From: Gordionus sp. m RMFG-2023
Taxonomy: Eukaryota > Nematomorpha > Gordioida > Chordodea > Parachordodidae
Assembly (NCBI RefSeq): GCF_954871325.1
Contig: NC_088776.1
Span: 17,608,052-17,672,051 of the forward strand
DNA: 64,000 nt
Reading direction: 5' to 3'
Below are positions 24,291-35,705 of the stretch, one piece after another. The notes under the pieces were generated by a model. The model saw only the letters and a list, made by a program, of their open reading frames with translations, did no database searches and was not told the DNA's origin. Both the position numbers and the translations under genes were made by a program. Numbering within the stretch: the first letter of the stretch is position 1; the number at the start of each line of letters is the position of its first letter.

Positions 24291-24813
24291 CAACCCGGAA
24301 AAGGGTAGTTGATTTCAGATTTTTGTAAGACCAAACTTTTATACATGGGTAGGATTGTTAAAACGCCAATATAAGTTAACTACCTACAGCTCAAAATTTT
24401 GATTTTGTTTTGATACTATTTATAAGATACATTAGGAATTTGTTAATACAGGAGAATGGGGGTGGGGTACATAGGCTTGAAAAAAGCCATTAAGCAAAAA
24501 TCATAGCAAGGATCTTAATTGAGGATAATAATAATTTTGTTTTTTTTATGTCAAACATCGGGTCTAGATTATGTGGGGGAACTTTCTAACTTTCAAACTT
24601 TGGCATCAAATGAAAATAATATTATCTTAATCAATTTTAAGCTCGAGTATTATATAAATTTATGGTTAAAGAAAATTAAAAATCTATTATTGAATCGATC
24701 TTTTCCCTAAATCTTTAGATTATATTTCAAAATAAATAGTTAATGTGCAGTTATCGCGGTATTCCTTCGCACATTGTATTCACAATATTAACTTTGCGGT
24801 TTTATCTTCGTGA
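24291..24813. other. AT-rich stretch without recognised features
   Basis: One 63-codon plus-strand open frame (24519-24710) opens with a signal-peptide-like run (MRIIIILFFLCQTSG) but has no family resemblance and no supporting splice structure that I could find. Confidence 0.4.
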
Positions 24814-25021
24814 TATTATTGTTAAACGGCTGGATTTGAGCCGATTTTTAAAAACGGCCACCTCAATATTTTTAAAAAATATTATTGCCTAAGCTTAAAA
24901 ATTTTGCTAAGGTCCACACCTTAATGCTATCTTTGACCAAAATCTTCAAACTTGCGTGGGATAAAATATTGGCTTATCCATTTTTATTAATCGACTCATA
25001 TTTAGCCGTTTAATAACACCA
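24814..25021. mobile_element. Older copy of the 210-bp hAT MITE
   Basis: 208 bp with the same plan as 20896-21105: GTTAAACGGCT.GATTTGAGCCG at the left, AGCCGTTTAATAACACCA at the right, and shared interior motifs (GATTTTTAAAAA, AAGCTT...). The ends and flanking 8-mers (CTTCGTGA / TCTCGTAA, 5 of 8) have drifted, so this insertion is older. Confidence 0.8.
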
Positions 25022-25714
25022 TCTCGTAATATATCGTTCACGAAATAATTTTCGCTATATTATTTTCACTATATATGTATAACTATATAGACACGTTAAG
25101 AAATTTTCGAGATAACACTTCTCTGTTGTGTATGCCCTTAAAAAGTGAAGTGTAAAATAATCCATGACACAAATAATGTAATAAAACTCTTAAGTAATCA
25201 TGGGAATTCAAATATTAAAATTGCAAATATCAAAATTTAAATATCTAATAAAATCCCAAGTTTATAACACCCAAACACAAAGTCGCTGAGTCAATGACAT
25301 ATAGTAAGACCTAGGATTACGATTTATTCATAAAAAAATGTTCACATTACCCATGATATAGGGAACCATTATGAATTGTAAATAAAACCTTAAGTGTGAA
25401 TAAAAATAAATAATTTTTTAATATTATTGCTTAAAAAAGTGTGATTAAGTTATATACTTAACCTGGAAAATGAAGGTTAAAATCTTGCGATATATAATTT
25501 TTTAAATAATAAAGGTCGATAATTTAAAAAGATATGCATCATAATTATATATCTCATAGAAGTTGCAAATTTATCATGTAATATCAACCAATAAAAGAAA
25601 AATTAGCTTTCCTGACATATTCTCTTAACTGCCAAAGTATTTTATACTTTCTCGCTTCATAAATCTTGGCGGCCATGATAAAGTAAAAATTTATCTTAAC
25701 AATATGTTCAATAC
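25022..25714. other. ITFG1: Upstream region of ITFG1
   Basis: AT-rich; no other gene seen. It probably contains the ITFG1 promoter and 5' leader, but no motif can be assigned with confidence. Confidence 0.4.
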
Positions 25715-28700
25715 ATGTTTATCCTCATATTTATATATGCTATATTGAAACTACACGGATGTGTATTTACAAATATTACTGCATTGTTATTCTCATTTGG
25801 CAATGAAGGTTTGTTATCAGCATTTTCAGATTTAAATTCAGATAAAAATGTAGATTTATTTGTAATTGATAAAACTGGTAATTTATATATAATTTAAGTT
25901 CTTTATATTTATATTTTATTACAGGTACAAAATTAAATATTTATCTTAATGAAAACAAGAAATTTCGTTTTATAACATCATATTTTATTATTGATTTAAG
26001 GTAATATATTTTAAATGATCTTATGAATGTATAAAAGTCATACTAATCAAACTATATATAATGTTGTTCCTGGTGACTATGATGGAGATTCTGTGCAAGA
26101 TGTATTACTAATTTTGGGGTCTAACAATAAAAGCCCTCCCCTCTCATATAATCTGCAAATTTATTGGGGAAATATCAGTGGATTTTGTAAAAAAATATTA
26201 TTTTATACTTATAGCTAAATATATTTACTTTTATAGCATCTCACACTGAAATAATTGGCAAAATAAAAGATTCACCATTAATTTTTGAGTATGATTGAAT
26301 TATATAAAAAAAATATTTAAATGAAAGTCATAAAATAGAGTAATTCCCAAAATATAACTAAGAAACACACTTTTATAAATGATTACTAGATTTCAATTAT
26401 AGTTTTTTTTATAAAACATATTTAGTGCAACCTTTTTTTGCTGATTTTGGAAATATATCATTTGAAATCTATTTGATTATTTTTAAGCTACAATGGTGAC
26501 ATGTTACCTGATATTTGTGCTGAGCTTCTTGAAGATAACTTAAGATATTATTGGATATCAAAGTATAATCTTAAACACTTTTTTTACACCTCTTAATTTA
26601 TTAAATATATATATCTCTCATTAAATAACAATGCAGCACTGATCGCACTTTCCATCAGATTTTAGTCACAACAGAAGAGTTATTTCCAATGTCTATTCCC
26701 AACTCAAATGCTTATATTGACATGAATGATGATTTAACTCCAGGTTAAAATATTTGATTAAAATATGTTAAACCATTCTATTTTTTAAAAATAGATATAT
26801 TTATTACTTCACAAAGCCCCACACGCAATATTGATCAATTTGAAAGATGGATTAATAAAGTTAGTTCCATTATAAAAAAAATAAATAATATTTATAAAAA
26901 CTAAAATGTCACATGAGATGAGAACTTAAATTTTACAAATTTATATATTGAATATTTGTTTTTTGGATCCATCCTACTCTAAATATTGATTTAAAATATT
27001 ATAATGTCTATAGAGACCAATGATATAGGCAAAATACCCTAGAAGAAGATAAGTCCTTGATAATAATATTAAGAAATATGTTTATCTATTTTACCAAAGT
27101 ATTAAGTAAAGATTAAATCATATAATTTTTATAACAGCTTTTATAAATTGTTTATTTGGTATGATTTATTACCATTATATCATGTTTTATATTCATGATA
27201 TTTTTGAATAATAAATGTATTTAAATTTTGATATGAGTTAAATCTATGAGAAATAAATTATATAAAACATGACAGGCAGATAAAATTTTATCTCAATGTT
27301 GGAAGAAATGGATACATAATCCTATGATTATAAAAAAGTAGACAATTTTTCTAAGGTAACGTAAAACTACATTTTGACAATATTTTGCAAAGTAGGGAAA
27401 ATATAAATAAAAAAATATATAATTTTGTACCTATATCAAAATTTTTCACGCTTTGAAAAGAAAAGGCAATTTTGTCATCATTTTCATTTTTTTCTCTGTA
27501 ACGATGTTACTTTACAGCATTGCAAAACATTATGAATTTTACTAAAGCATTCGATATTTTTTAGGGCTTTGCCGATCCACATTTTTTCATCAATTCGATG
27601 GCTCAAAACCGATCCGATATTTATATTGATTCACCCCCCCCCCCCCCTTTAACCAAATGTAATTAAGAAATCAATATTTTTTAAGCAAAAAATCGAATTA
27701 TGCATTTAATTTAATTTTCTTATTTCTACATTAATTAAAAAAAGTTTATGAATATTGGTAGTATTAAATGAATTTTTCATTATTCCTCCGCGTGAAATTA
27801 GATTTCCACAGAACGCATTTTACAAAATTGTCTTTTCTTTTGTAAAGTATTTCCATATTTCAGATACCATATTTAAAAAAATTCTTTTATTTAAAGTATA
27901 AATAATAAAATTGGCGTTCTTATTTAAAATAAATTTGGGTGTTCCTTTCTATTTTTATAAACAAACTTTTAAAATATACTATAAATCTATTTTTAAAAAT
28001 AATAAAATTTAAGGAGTGTTATGCATTTGCATTGTTTAAAAATAAAATTATTTAGTAATAATTTAAACAAAAAAAGAAAAATAAAATGATCGGATCGGTT
28101 TTTTCGAGGTATCGGTCCGATCCGTTATTTTTGGAAAACGCTAAATATCGGTGCTTGAATATTTTTTATATTATAATCTCACTTTTATCTTTTGATTTTC
28201 TATTTTTAAAATTTTGATTGTGTTGGAAAGAGTCACCATCAATAAAATAAATATTATCAAAAAATAAAATATTTGATTAATTTGTCCCATCTAATCAATA
28301 AAAAAAATTTAACACATATACGAATAATGATAATTTCTTATTTTCAATTTTTTAAAAAATTATTTGTAAATTTTGAATGTGAATCAAATAATTTTGACAG
28401 GCCTACTTCCTAATCTTCTCTAACGGTGATTTAAATATATGCCTATTTAAATATTTATCTACTGAATTAGGTATTTATAAAAATGTTTAATAAATAAACA
28501 AAAAATTTAGAATGGAAAATTTACTAGGCAAGACATTTACATGGGGAAAGATTTTTGGATAACCGATTCGAAATTGGATAAAAGATATGGAATAACTAGG
28601 TCGGGTCATTCATTGTTCGTAGATTTCAATGCCGCAGCCAATATGAAGCATTTAATGCTAGCCTGTGGCTCATTGAATGTTGAAATGTGTGAGGAATGGG

Positions 28701-31700
28701 CTATTTTGGCGTGGTTTCAGAATACAAATATAACAAAAAGTAATGAAAGTTTTAAATAGGGCAACCTTGAATTTACACATTCATTCAAATTTTATATAAA
28801 AGAAATCATGTCATCTTGTTAGCATTAAGAAATAGAACTGCATTGATATTATTCCCATTCAAAAAAGGTAAAAGTCCGATCAAAGAAGGAAAAGTCCCCA
28901 TCAAAAAAACAATCAAAAAAGAAAAAATTCCATAAAAGGAAATCCATATCTATTATATTTTTTATTGTCATTTTTATAATCCTGAATTGTCATTTTTGTG
29001 TTCTATAACTTTTTGTGATATCTTTAGTTTTATGTCATTTTATTTAATATATTTTTGTATCTTTTCTCATTGATTATTTTTTTAAATCAGATTTTTTTAT
29101 TTTGCAGTCATTTTTCTTAAATTTTCTATTTTTTTGTTATTTTTAACTATTCTTTTTTCCTTTATCTTATTCCAATTGGGGAAATAAAGTCGGTAAGTAA
29201 TAATAATAATATACTTCTTAAGATTAAATTTTATAACTTATATACTAAACGATAAGTTAATTATATTCCATAAAATTATGGGATTGTAAAAATTACTAAC
29301 TCCTAGGGAGCTTAGTTTTTTTCCCGCTTGGGACAGGCCTAATATATTTCCTGCAATTATAATGAGGTAAAGATGAAAAAAGGATTTATCATTTAAATAT
29401 AAGAAAATTTAGGAATATTGGGCTCAAAAATACAAAAATAGATTAAAAATAACAATTAAAATTATTAATTTAAAAAAATAGGACAAATAAATTAACATAT
29501 GCCAACATTTTGGATCATAGCATAGTGCTTTTACAAATTGAGCGTTTCAAAGGCGGTTGTAAAAAAAGAATGTATTTCAAGCCAAATGGAAATTTGCACT
29601 TTTCACGATTCCATTTGAAATACATTATTTGCGTTTGCAACATAGTATTTAATCGCTCATTTTTAAAAAACATAATGGGCGAATATTTATGCATACGGTG
29701 ACCAGTTTAAAATAAAATTTTCCTTGTTACTTTATAAAAATTAAATTCTAAATAAATTTATACCTTTTAATATATATATATCATCTTTAGGGAGATTAAT
29801 AATTATTTTTGAATTTGATAACTAATATACGCTATAAAAAATAGTGATCTTTCCACAACATACAATTATACTTACCTTATTATATTATATGGGTAAATTG
29901 ATAGCCCATACATTACTATTAAAATTATTTTTTAAGATTTTTTTAATGTAAAGGCATGGTAAATGTATATCCCTAATAAAGATATGGTTTTAACTATTCA
30001 ATTAATGGTGATATTATAACAATTATTTAATAGATCTAAGATGTTCTTTAAAAAAAAAATATTTTATAGGTCGTTGGGAAGCGGTCTACATTTATGAATG
30101 GGACAAAAATTTAACACAAAACAAATATATGATTGATTTTAATTATGGTATTGTTGGTACCAATTTTCCTCCCGGTGCTTTTCCGCCCAGAATGAGTATT
30201 GGAGATTTTAATTTTGACGGTTATCCCGATGTTCTTTTAATTTTAACGTCCGAAATTATAGTCAAAAATGGTAATAGGTAAGCTACAATAAATAACCTTA
30301 GCCTTGCACGAGTAATCTTAAACATTTTTCTAATTTAAAAAAAGTAAAAATGACATTTAAAAAAAAATTTTTACTACAATATTTTTTAAAAAAAAACCTT
30401 GTCAAGAATCGAGAAAAAATTTATCCGAACCCCTGCTATTCTTCAGAACATTCCCTGCATACCGGATATCCTCGACCAAAGCGATGTACATACATCTAAT
30501 CCAGAAATTTGTAATTTTTTGGACCGAAAACTCAAATTGATCCCGACTTCCCTCACTCCTGATAATAATTTTAATCTAAATGACGATAATCTTAAAGAAA
30601 GATCGGCATTTACAGCGAATAATGATCACTTGATTCAGAACCCTGTACTTGCGGTGTTTTTCGACATCTACAATGATGGTATGTTATTTATTTATAAAAT
30701 TGTTTTAAATCGGCGCTTTTCCCCTTACGGCATATTTAGAATATAAATTATATTTATTTTGTAAATAAAAGTGTAATACCCAAAAATCAGGGGGGGGAGG
30801 TTATAAAATTTATATTCCTTTTCTCAAAATTTTAATTGTATAAAAATTAATATTTAAACTTTATAGGTTTATTAGATATTTTGGTAGTTGTAAGCGAATT
30901 TGAAAGTAATATATTAGTTGAAAATTGGAAAGACAATGCAGCAGGAAAATGGAAGGGATTTGGAATTCAGGCTTTCAAAAACAATATGGATTTGGATGCT
31001 AGTTTTGTCAAAACATTAGGTTTATTTTTTTAAGTTTTTTTTTGATACTAATTCTTATTTAATAAAAACGATATAAATGTTTATACAACATATAACAATT
31101 AAAACATAATTTAATTATTTATTTTTTAAAAAAATCTAGTTTTGAATGGTAGATGCTGGATAGACTGTAAATTGCATTCCAGGGTATTTTTTTTAAAATG
31201 ATTATAACTCAAACCATTTAAATCATTTTTTTTAAATAATAGCCATATGGAATAATTCCTCCAGGTGCCGTAGTCAAATATCAAACCACCTATTCAAAAG
31301 ATGCCCCTACACAGGCCATGAGTTTTTTTATATATTAAATATTTAAAAAATTGTATTTATAGGTTGCCAAATGATGCAAACATCTCATTTTGCATTAAAT
31401 TTGCCTTACGTCATATTTGGGTTAGGAAGGAGACCCAATTTTATCGATAAACTGGAAGTCGGGTTCTCTAGACCCTACAATAAGGTAGTGAAATATTTAC
31501 TTACAAAAATATTTTTTATTTTATGAAAAATATTTATAGCCCGCCAGGTACCATAATTGGGCAGCTATAATTCCCAATTCACAAATGATCATAATACCAT
31601 ATCCCAACAATGATTCCTCTAAGTAAATCATATTATATCATTTTTTTTGGTATTAATTATACACTCGTTAAATTTATAATCTTTAGTTCTTATAATATAT

Positions 31701-31981
31701 AATAAGGCTTTTATTTTAATATCAATATCTAAACCCATATTATATTTGATCTAGGTGGCAACACATCCTCTTACTTACGCCGAGCTATTTTATAATAAAA
31801 ATAGGAGCTACTTTAATAGCCACTTGTTTATTCTTGGGCATGATTATTGCTATATTGCATTGGAAAGAAAAGGTATTTGTTTTTTTATTGTAAAATTTTA
31901 TCCTTTATTTTACATATTTAGAGGGAGGATTTTGTGGAACGTCTAAGGAATGCACACCAATTCCATTTTGATGCCTTATAA
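25715..31981 (+). CDS. ITFG1: ITFG1/TIP: FG-GAP repeat type I membrane protein, complete 17-exon gene
   Basis: Exons: 25715-25877, 25925-26000, 26038-26186, 26237-26288, 26488-26562, 26637-26743, 26795-26859, 28511-28739, 30070-30277, 30407-30678, 30867-31019, 31140-31183, 31243-31321, 31363-31484, 31540-31622, 31755-31872, 31922-31981. All introns are GT-AG and all phases agree, giving 684 codons plus stop (human about 612). Visible along the protein: signal peptide MFILIFIYAILKLHG; FG-GAP-type loops FSDLNSDKNVDLFV, VPGDYDGDSVQDVLL, DYNGDMLPD, IGDFNFDGYPDVLLI and FFDIYNDGLLDILVV; the region FGLGRRPNFIDKLEVG; AAIIPNSQMIIIPYP; one C-terminal membrane helix; and a cytosolic tail ending AHQFHFDAL, nearly identical to the vertebrate AHRFHFDAM. 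Known role: an integrin-alpha-like secreted/plasma-membrane protein first described as a T-cell modulator. Exon 10 carries about 45 extra residues before FFDIYNDG. The frame is intact. Confidence 0.95.
27554..28166. mobile_element. 597-bp hAT MITE within an ITFG1 intron
   Basis: The element proper is 27562-28158, flanked by the 8-bp duplication ATATTTTT (27554-27561 and 28159-28166). It begins TAGGGCTTTGCCGATCCA and ends with repeats of GATCGGATCGG / ATCGGTCCGATCCG, CGCTAAATATCGGTGCTTGA. A C run (about 27636-27650) lies inside. It is about the same length as the copy at 36222-36817. It lies in the 1,651-bp intron 26860-28510 and does not touch a splice site. Confidence 0.88.
29500..29695. repeat. 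Imperfect hairpin in an ITFG1 intron
   Basis: AATGTATTTC (29569-29578) pairs with GAAATACATT (29617-29626), extended by AAATGG/CCATTT around a loop of about 21 bases. Outside this, TTGTAAA/TTTGCAA and TGAGCG/CGCTCA pair at matching distances. The structure spans about 150-190 bases within intron 28740-30069. It may be a small MITE or a microRNA-like hairpin. A 63-codon open frame across it is fortuitous. Confidence 0.5.
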
Positions 31982-32135
31982 AAAATGTTTAAATTTGTCA
32001 ACATTCTTGTTGAACACGAAATATTTTTTTAGAGATTTCCAGAGAAATTTTATAAAGTGAAGTCAGGTGACTCAATGCTTTAGGCCTTTATACACTAATT
32101 TATTATAATATATTATCAAATTTGTCGACTTGTAT

Positions 32136-32141
32136 AATAAA
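32136..32141 (+). terminator. ITFG1: Candidate polyadenylation signal of ITFG1
   Basis: AATAAA 155 bases after the ITFG1 stop. It is the first plausible signal before the opposing gene, but in such AT-rich DNA the hexamer is common. Confidence 0.4.
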
Positions 32142-32283
32142 ATAATTTTACAATTCAATTTTCATATTTAATTTATATTTGTGAGGAATTTAAAAAAAAT
32201 TTTTTATTTAGTTAGTAAAATATAATAATTTCGAAAAGTCTAAAACTCAGCCTATATTCTTGTTCTTGATAATAAATTTATTG

Positions 32284-32720
32284 TCAATCTGATGATTCAT
32301 CTAAGCTGAAGTTTTCTAGTGAGTTAATTTTATACAGGCAAGGTTTCCCTAAGTCTTCATAAGAGTATATCTAATGGAGAATAAACCGATCATTTTAGTA
32401 TAAAAAAAATTGAGTTCTGGATTTTACCTTGTCTCCCAATTCTAGTATTTTGTCCTCTATTATGATTATATTGTCGGATTCATTAAGCCTTTGGCTTTCT
32501 TCCTCTTTTATATCTTCCATCAATTTGAGATAAATATTTTCTGGCATCTGATTTTTTAAAAAATATTTATAATATATGGCAATTTTAAAGAAATATTTAA
32601 AATTTAATCTATTACTTGCATCTTTGAGGTTTTGGGGTAAATTAAATTTGTATTTGATAAATTCATGTTCTGCTGCAAATTTATGATGCTTAGTAATTTT
32701 GTATTTTCTTCAGATAAATG
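32284..32720 (-). CDS. 3' exons of an unrecognised gene, convergent with ITFG1
   Basis: Three minus-strand exons with GT-AG introns and whole-codon lengths: 32616-32720 (105 nt; HLSEENTKLLSIINLQQNMN...), 32428-32547 (120 nt; MPENIYLKLMEDIKEEESQR...) and 32284-32370 (87 nt including stop; YSYEDLGKPCLYKINSLENF...). Introns are 68 and 57 bp, the same style as the neighbouring genes, and all three are in phase 0. An AATAAA on the minus strand follows one base after the stop codon (32277-32282), giving a very short 3' end. The product is acidic and probably helical or coiled-coil. No family recognised. Upstream exons were not found, so the gene is listed as partial. Confidence 0.5.
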
Positions 32721-33933
32721 CTATATTATTTTATCATTGTTAATATGATATCATGAATATATTTATATTATATAGACAGACAGATAACATAGACACAGAA
32801 ATGTAAATTTTATGGAATGAAATTTGTGATAATGGCATATTTGTAAAGTGTAGTGGGGATCATAATTATAATTAAGGGGTTGTCGATTTAATAATTACGT
32901 TTTGACATCTTCAATATCAAGCCAATGTCGAATTCGATAATAATTATTTTGATGTAAATGCTAATAATTTGTCATTTTAATTATAAAACACATTGGCTTA
33001 CTCAGGGGTAGAGGTATTTTCAGGTGTATGCCTACTATTTATATATATTATAGTTCAAAAAGTATTATAATATATATTTTTTTAATTTTCCTTGTGAATA
33101 TTTCATTTTTTTAATTAGTCGTTATGAGTATCTGGTAAATAATAAAAGTTAATAAATGATTTGCTTTAACATACATTTTAAGTATATGTTAAATTCATAT
33201 TAAATCAACTAAATAGCATGATTCTCAACCCGATTCCATTCAATTTTTAAAAATATTCATATTATGATATTAACTTAACTAATGAAAATATAAAATTTAG
33301 ATATCAACTCAAGTTACTTCCTGAGATGGCTACCTTTGAAAACGTAAAAATTCTAAACATTTCATAATTTTATATATCTCAAAAAATAATTTAGCTAAAA
33401 CTATAATTTAAATTTTATTATATAGCTCTATAATAGCTTTTTAATATGACAGAAAATTTAATAGAGAGAAAAAATGCTTTTTATAAAAAACCGGAAATGG
33501 TCATAAAACGACTATTTATAAATTGACACTAGGTTGCCTTTGTACAAAATCAGATTGTTACGAGCACTAGTCCAAGTCACACCTTAAAAATTAGTCATAC
33601 ATATTTAAATATATAGTAATTTTTATTCAAAATTAGGTCAAAATAAACAAAGAAGGAAAATTAAATCAATTAACAGCGAATGATAACACTCCATATCCTC
33701 CTATAAAGGAGTATAAACATTGTATTGCTATAAGTTGCCGTGTTATCATGTAGATTTAATTGATTGCTTGATATAATACTATAGATTTTAATATAACATT
33801 TAAACAGTGGTTGGCTTTGGCTATATATTGTACCATTTATAGACACGATGTTTGTCAGCGATTTTTTGAAAATAAAAAAATAAAAATTTTATTCATTAAT
33901 TTATTTGTTGTCCCGTTTAATAAATATTTATTC
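32721..33933. other. AT-rich stretch containing one hairpin
   Basis: It may hold 5' exons of the minus-strand gene above, but I could not pick any. The only clear structure is the hairpin at 33663-33766. Confidence 0.35.
33663..33766. repeat. About 100-nt hairpin, microRNA- or MITE-like
   Basis: AATCAATTAA then ATGATAACAC on the left (33664-33689) are complementary to GTGTTATCAT then TTAATTGATT on the right (33739-33764), separated by a short unpaired block. The loop region contains a second small stem, ACTCC / GGAGT around CCTCCTATAAAGG. It is outside any predicted exon. Confidence 0.5.
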
Positions 33934-35030
33934 CATAATTCTAGTGCTGTAAACATTTTTAAAAAAATCGAACGCGTTCAACGTTCATTGACAAAAATCG
34001 AACACGTTCACGTTCAAATTCAAAAAAAGGAACGCGTTCAAGTTCATGAACGCGTTCATACGTTCAAAATTTTATGATAAATTTTTTTTAAAATTTAATT
34101 TAATATAAATAAATGCCTTATATTTTTCAACACAATATATTATTAGCCATGATAAAAAATAATAGTTTTATTTTGATAATATAATTATAAATACAATATA
34201 ATAGAGCGATAAAAAAAATAAATTTATAAAAAAATATACTTATTAATTTTTAATAATAATTGCTTTTCAAAATTTTCATCTGATAGGCATAAACGCTTGT
34301 CAGTTAATACAGCGTTAGCTATACTAAAAACTCGCTCAACAAGGGCAGATGAAGGGATTGCGGTGTTATACTTGATAAACAATTCTTTTAAAAGGGGGAA
34401 TTTATTAAAAACATTTAATGTTTTATCCATTGTTTCAAAAAATTGAGCTATGTTATCATCCTCCAATCTGCCCTCTTCTTCCTCGTCAAAAAAGGATATC
34501 TCGGAATTGATTTTAAAACAGTAAAATATTTTTGATATTTGGGCCATGGTAATTCTAATTTATCTAATATTGAATTTTGATTTTCAGAATCTGATGATGA
34601 AATATTTATATCCATGCAAATGCTAATCTATTAAATTAAAATATAAAATATTCAAATTAATAAACTTTAATCTTATCTTCTCTAGCAGTAGCACTATGGT
34701 ACGTTAATTGCAATATGAAAAAGTAAAAACAGCTGATTAAAAAATATAAGACTTTTTTGTTAAAAAATTGGATTAAATATTAATTTTTCAAATAAATAAA
34801 AATATAAGACTTTTTTGTTAAAAAATGCGGATTAATATTAATTTTTCAAATAAATAAAAATAAAAAGTGTTTTTAAAATTTAACGAACGTAAAATTGAAC
34901 GCGTTCATCAAAGAAAAGGAACGCGTTCACGTTCAAAGTTCGTCGAAAAAAAAGGAACGCCGTTCATCACCTTTTTTCAAAAAAACGAACTTCGTTCACG
35001 AACGCGTTCGTTTACAACACTACATAATTC
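33934..35030 (-). mobile_element. 1.08 kb hAT element with perfect target duplication
   Basis: The element proper is 33942-35022. Ends are TAGTGCTGTAAAC and GTTTACAACACTA. The 8-bp duplication CATAATTC is present at 33934-33941 and 35023-35030. Both subterminal regions (33965-34070 and 34890-35012) are packed with the palindromic decamer GAACGCGTTC and variants, which is unusual here and probably bound by transposase. Only a transposase 3' part is left, so it is an internally deleted, non-autonomous copy. Confidence 0.93.
34224..34547 (-). pseudogene. hAT transposase C-terminal dimerisation region
   Basis: An open stretch of 107 codons inside the 33942-35022 element. It has FPLLKELFIKYNTAIPSSALV, then VERVFSIANAVLTDKRLCLS and ENFEKQLLLKIN: the classic hAT dimerisation block ending an ordinary transposase. 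The upstream catalytic part and BED finger are absent, so it cannot be catalytic alone. Different in sequence from the 11-17 kb transposase, so a separate hAT family. Confidence 0.88.
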
Positions 35031-35257
35031 TAAGAATAATTCTACAGTGTATAAATATCAATCTAGTTAATGGGAATTTTTTAATTTAATCAAAATATAA
35101 TCTAATTTTGTTAACATTACAATTAATTTAATCAAGCTATTATTAGGATAAATAGAATACTTTTTAGTCATTTCAATATTGTTACTCTTTTTTTAAGTTT
35201 CTTTGTAGTCTTTTTTTACCTCTTTAACCACTCTTTAAAAAAATTTTTTATATATGC

Positions 35258-35579
35258 GTTAGCGTCAATGTATTTTTTCTGGCAATATGTTATTTTTTCA
35301 ACTTAAAATCAATTTTTGAGCGCGTTTAAAAATCGGATTTTACTGGAAATGTATTACGGCATGTTTAGAATACCTCTCTTATGAATTATCGATAATTTTA
35401 CCTTTATCTTATGAGCCAATTATAATAAAAATCGATGGAAAAAAGGTTCATGGTAAAATGTCTAAAATTCATAGGGTAGGTATTCCAAACATGATAGAAT
35501 ATATTTCCGGTAAAATCAGATGCTTAAAAAATGATTTAAAGTTGAAAAATAGTGCAAAAAAAAACACGTTGACGCTAAC
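35258..35579. mobile_element. 322-bp foldback element with long inverted repeats
   Basis: Left GTTAGCGTCAATGTATTTTT, right AACACGTTGACGCTAAC. Pairing continues for about 130-150 bp (TTTTCAACTT..AAATCA, ATCGGATTTTAC.GGAAAT, CATGTTTAGAATACCT, TATGAATT). No coding capacity and no clear target duplication. Superfamily unassigned. Confidence 0.75.
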
Positions 35580-35580
35580 A

Positions 35581-35705
35581 ATACACCCATAATTTTTATA
35601 ATTATTCAATATTTTTTAATATATAATGCTTCTATTATGCTATCAATACACCCATAATTTTTATAATTATTCAATATTTTTTAATATATAATGCTTCTAT
35701 TATTT
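35581..35705. repeat. 65-bp direct tandem duplication
   Basis: ATACACCCATAATTTTTATA starts at 35581 and again at 35646, and the copies are essentially identical to about 35705. It abuts the foldback element's right end. Confidence 0.85.

Noticed and set aside
24519-24710. Open frame starting with a signal-peptide-like sequence
   Set aside because: Hydrophobic starts are common by chance in AT-rich DNA; no continuing exon or family match.
31755-31946. 63-codon open frame near the end of ITFG1
   Set aside because: A different reading frame over ITFG1 exons 16-17; the conserved frame gives the membrane helix and FHFDAL tail.
33811-34077. 88-codon frame rich in Glu-Arg-Val repeats (also 34867-35089)
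   Set aside because: Translation of the GAACGCGTTC subterminal repeats of the hAT element, not a protein.
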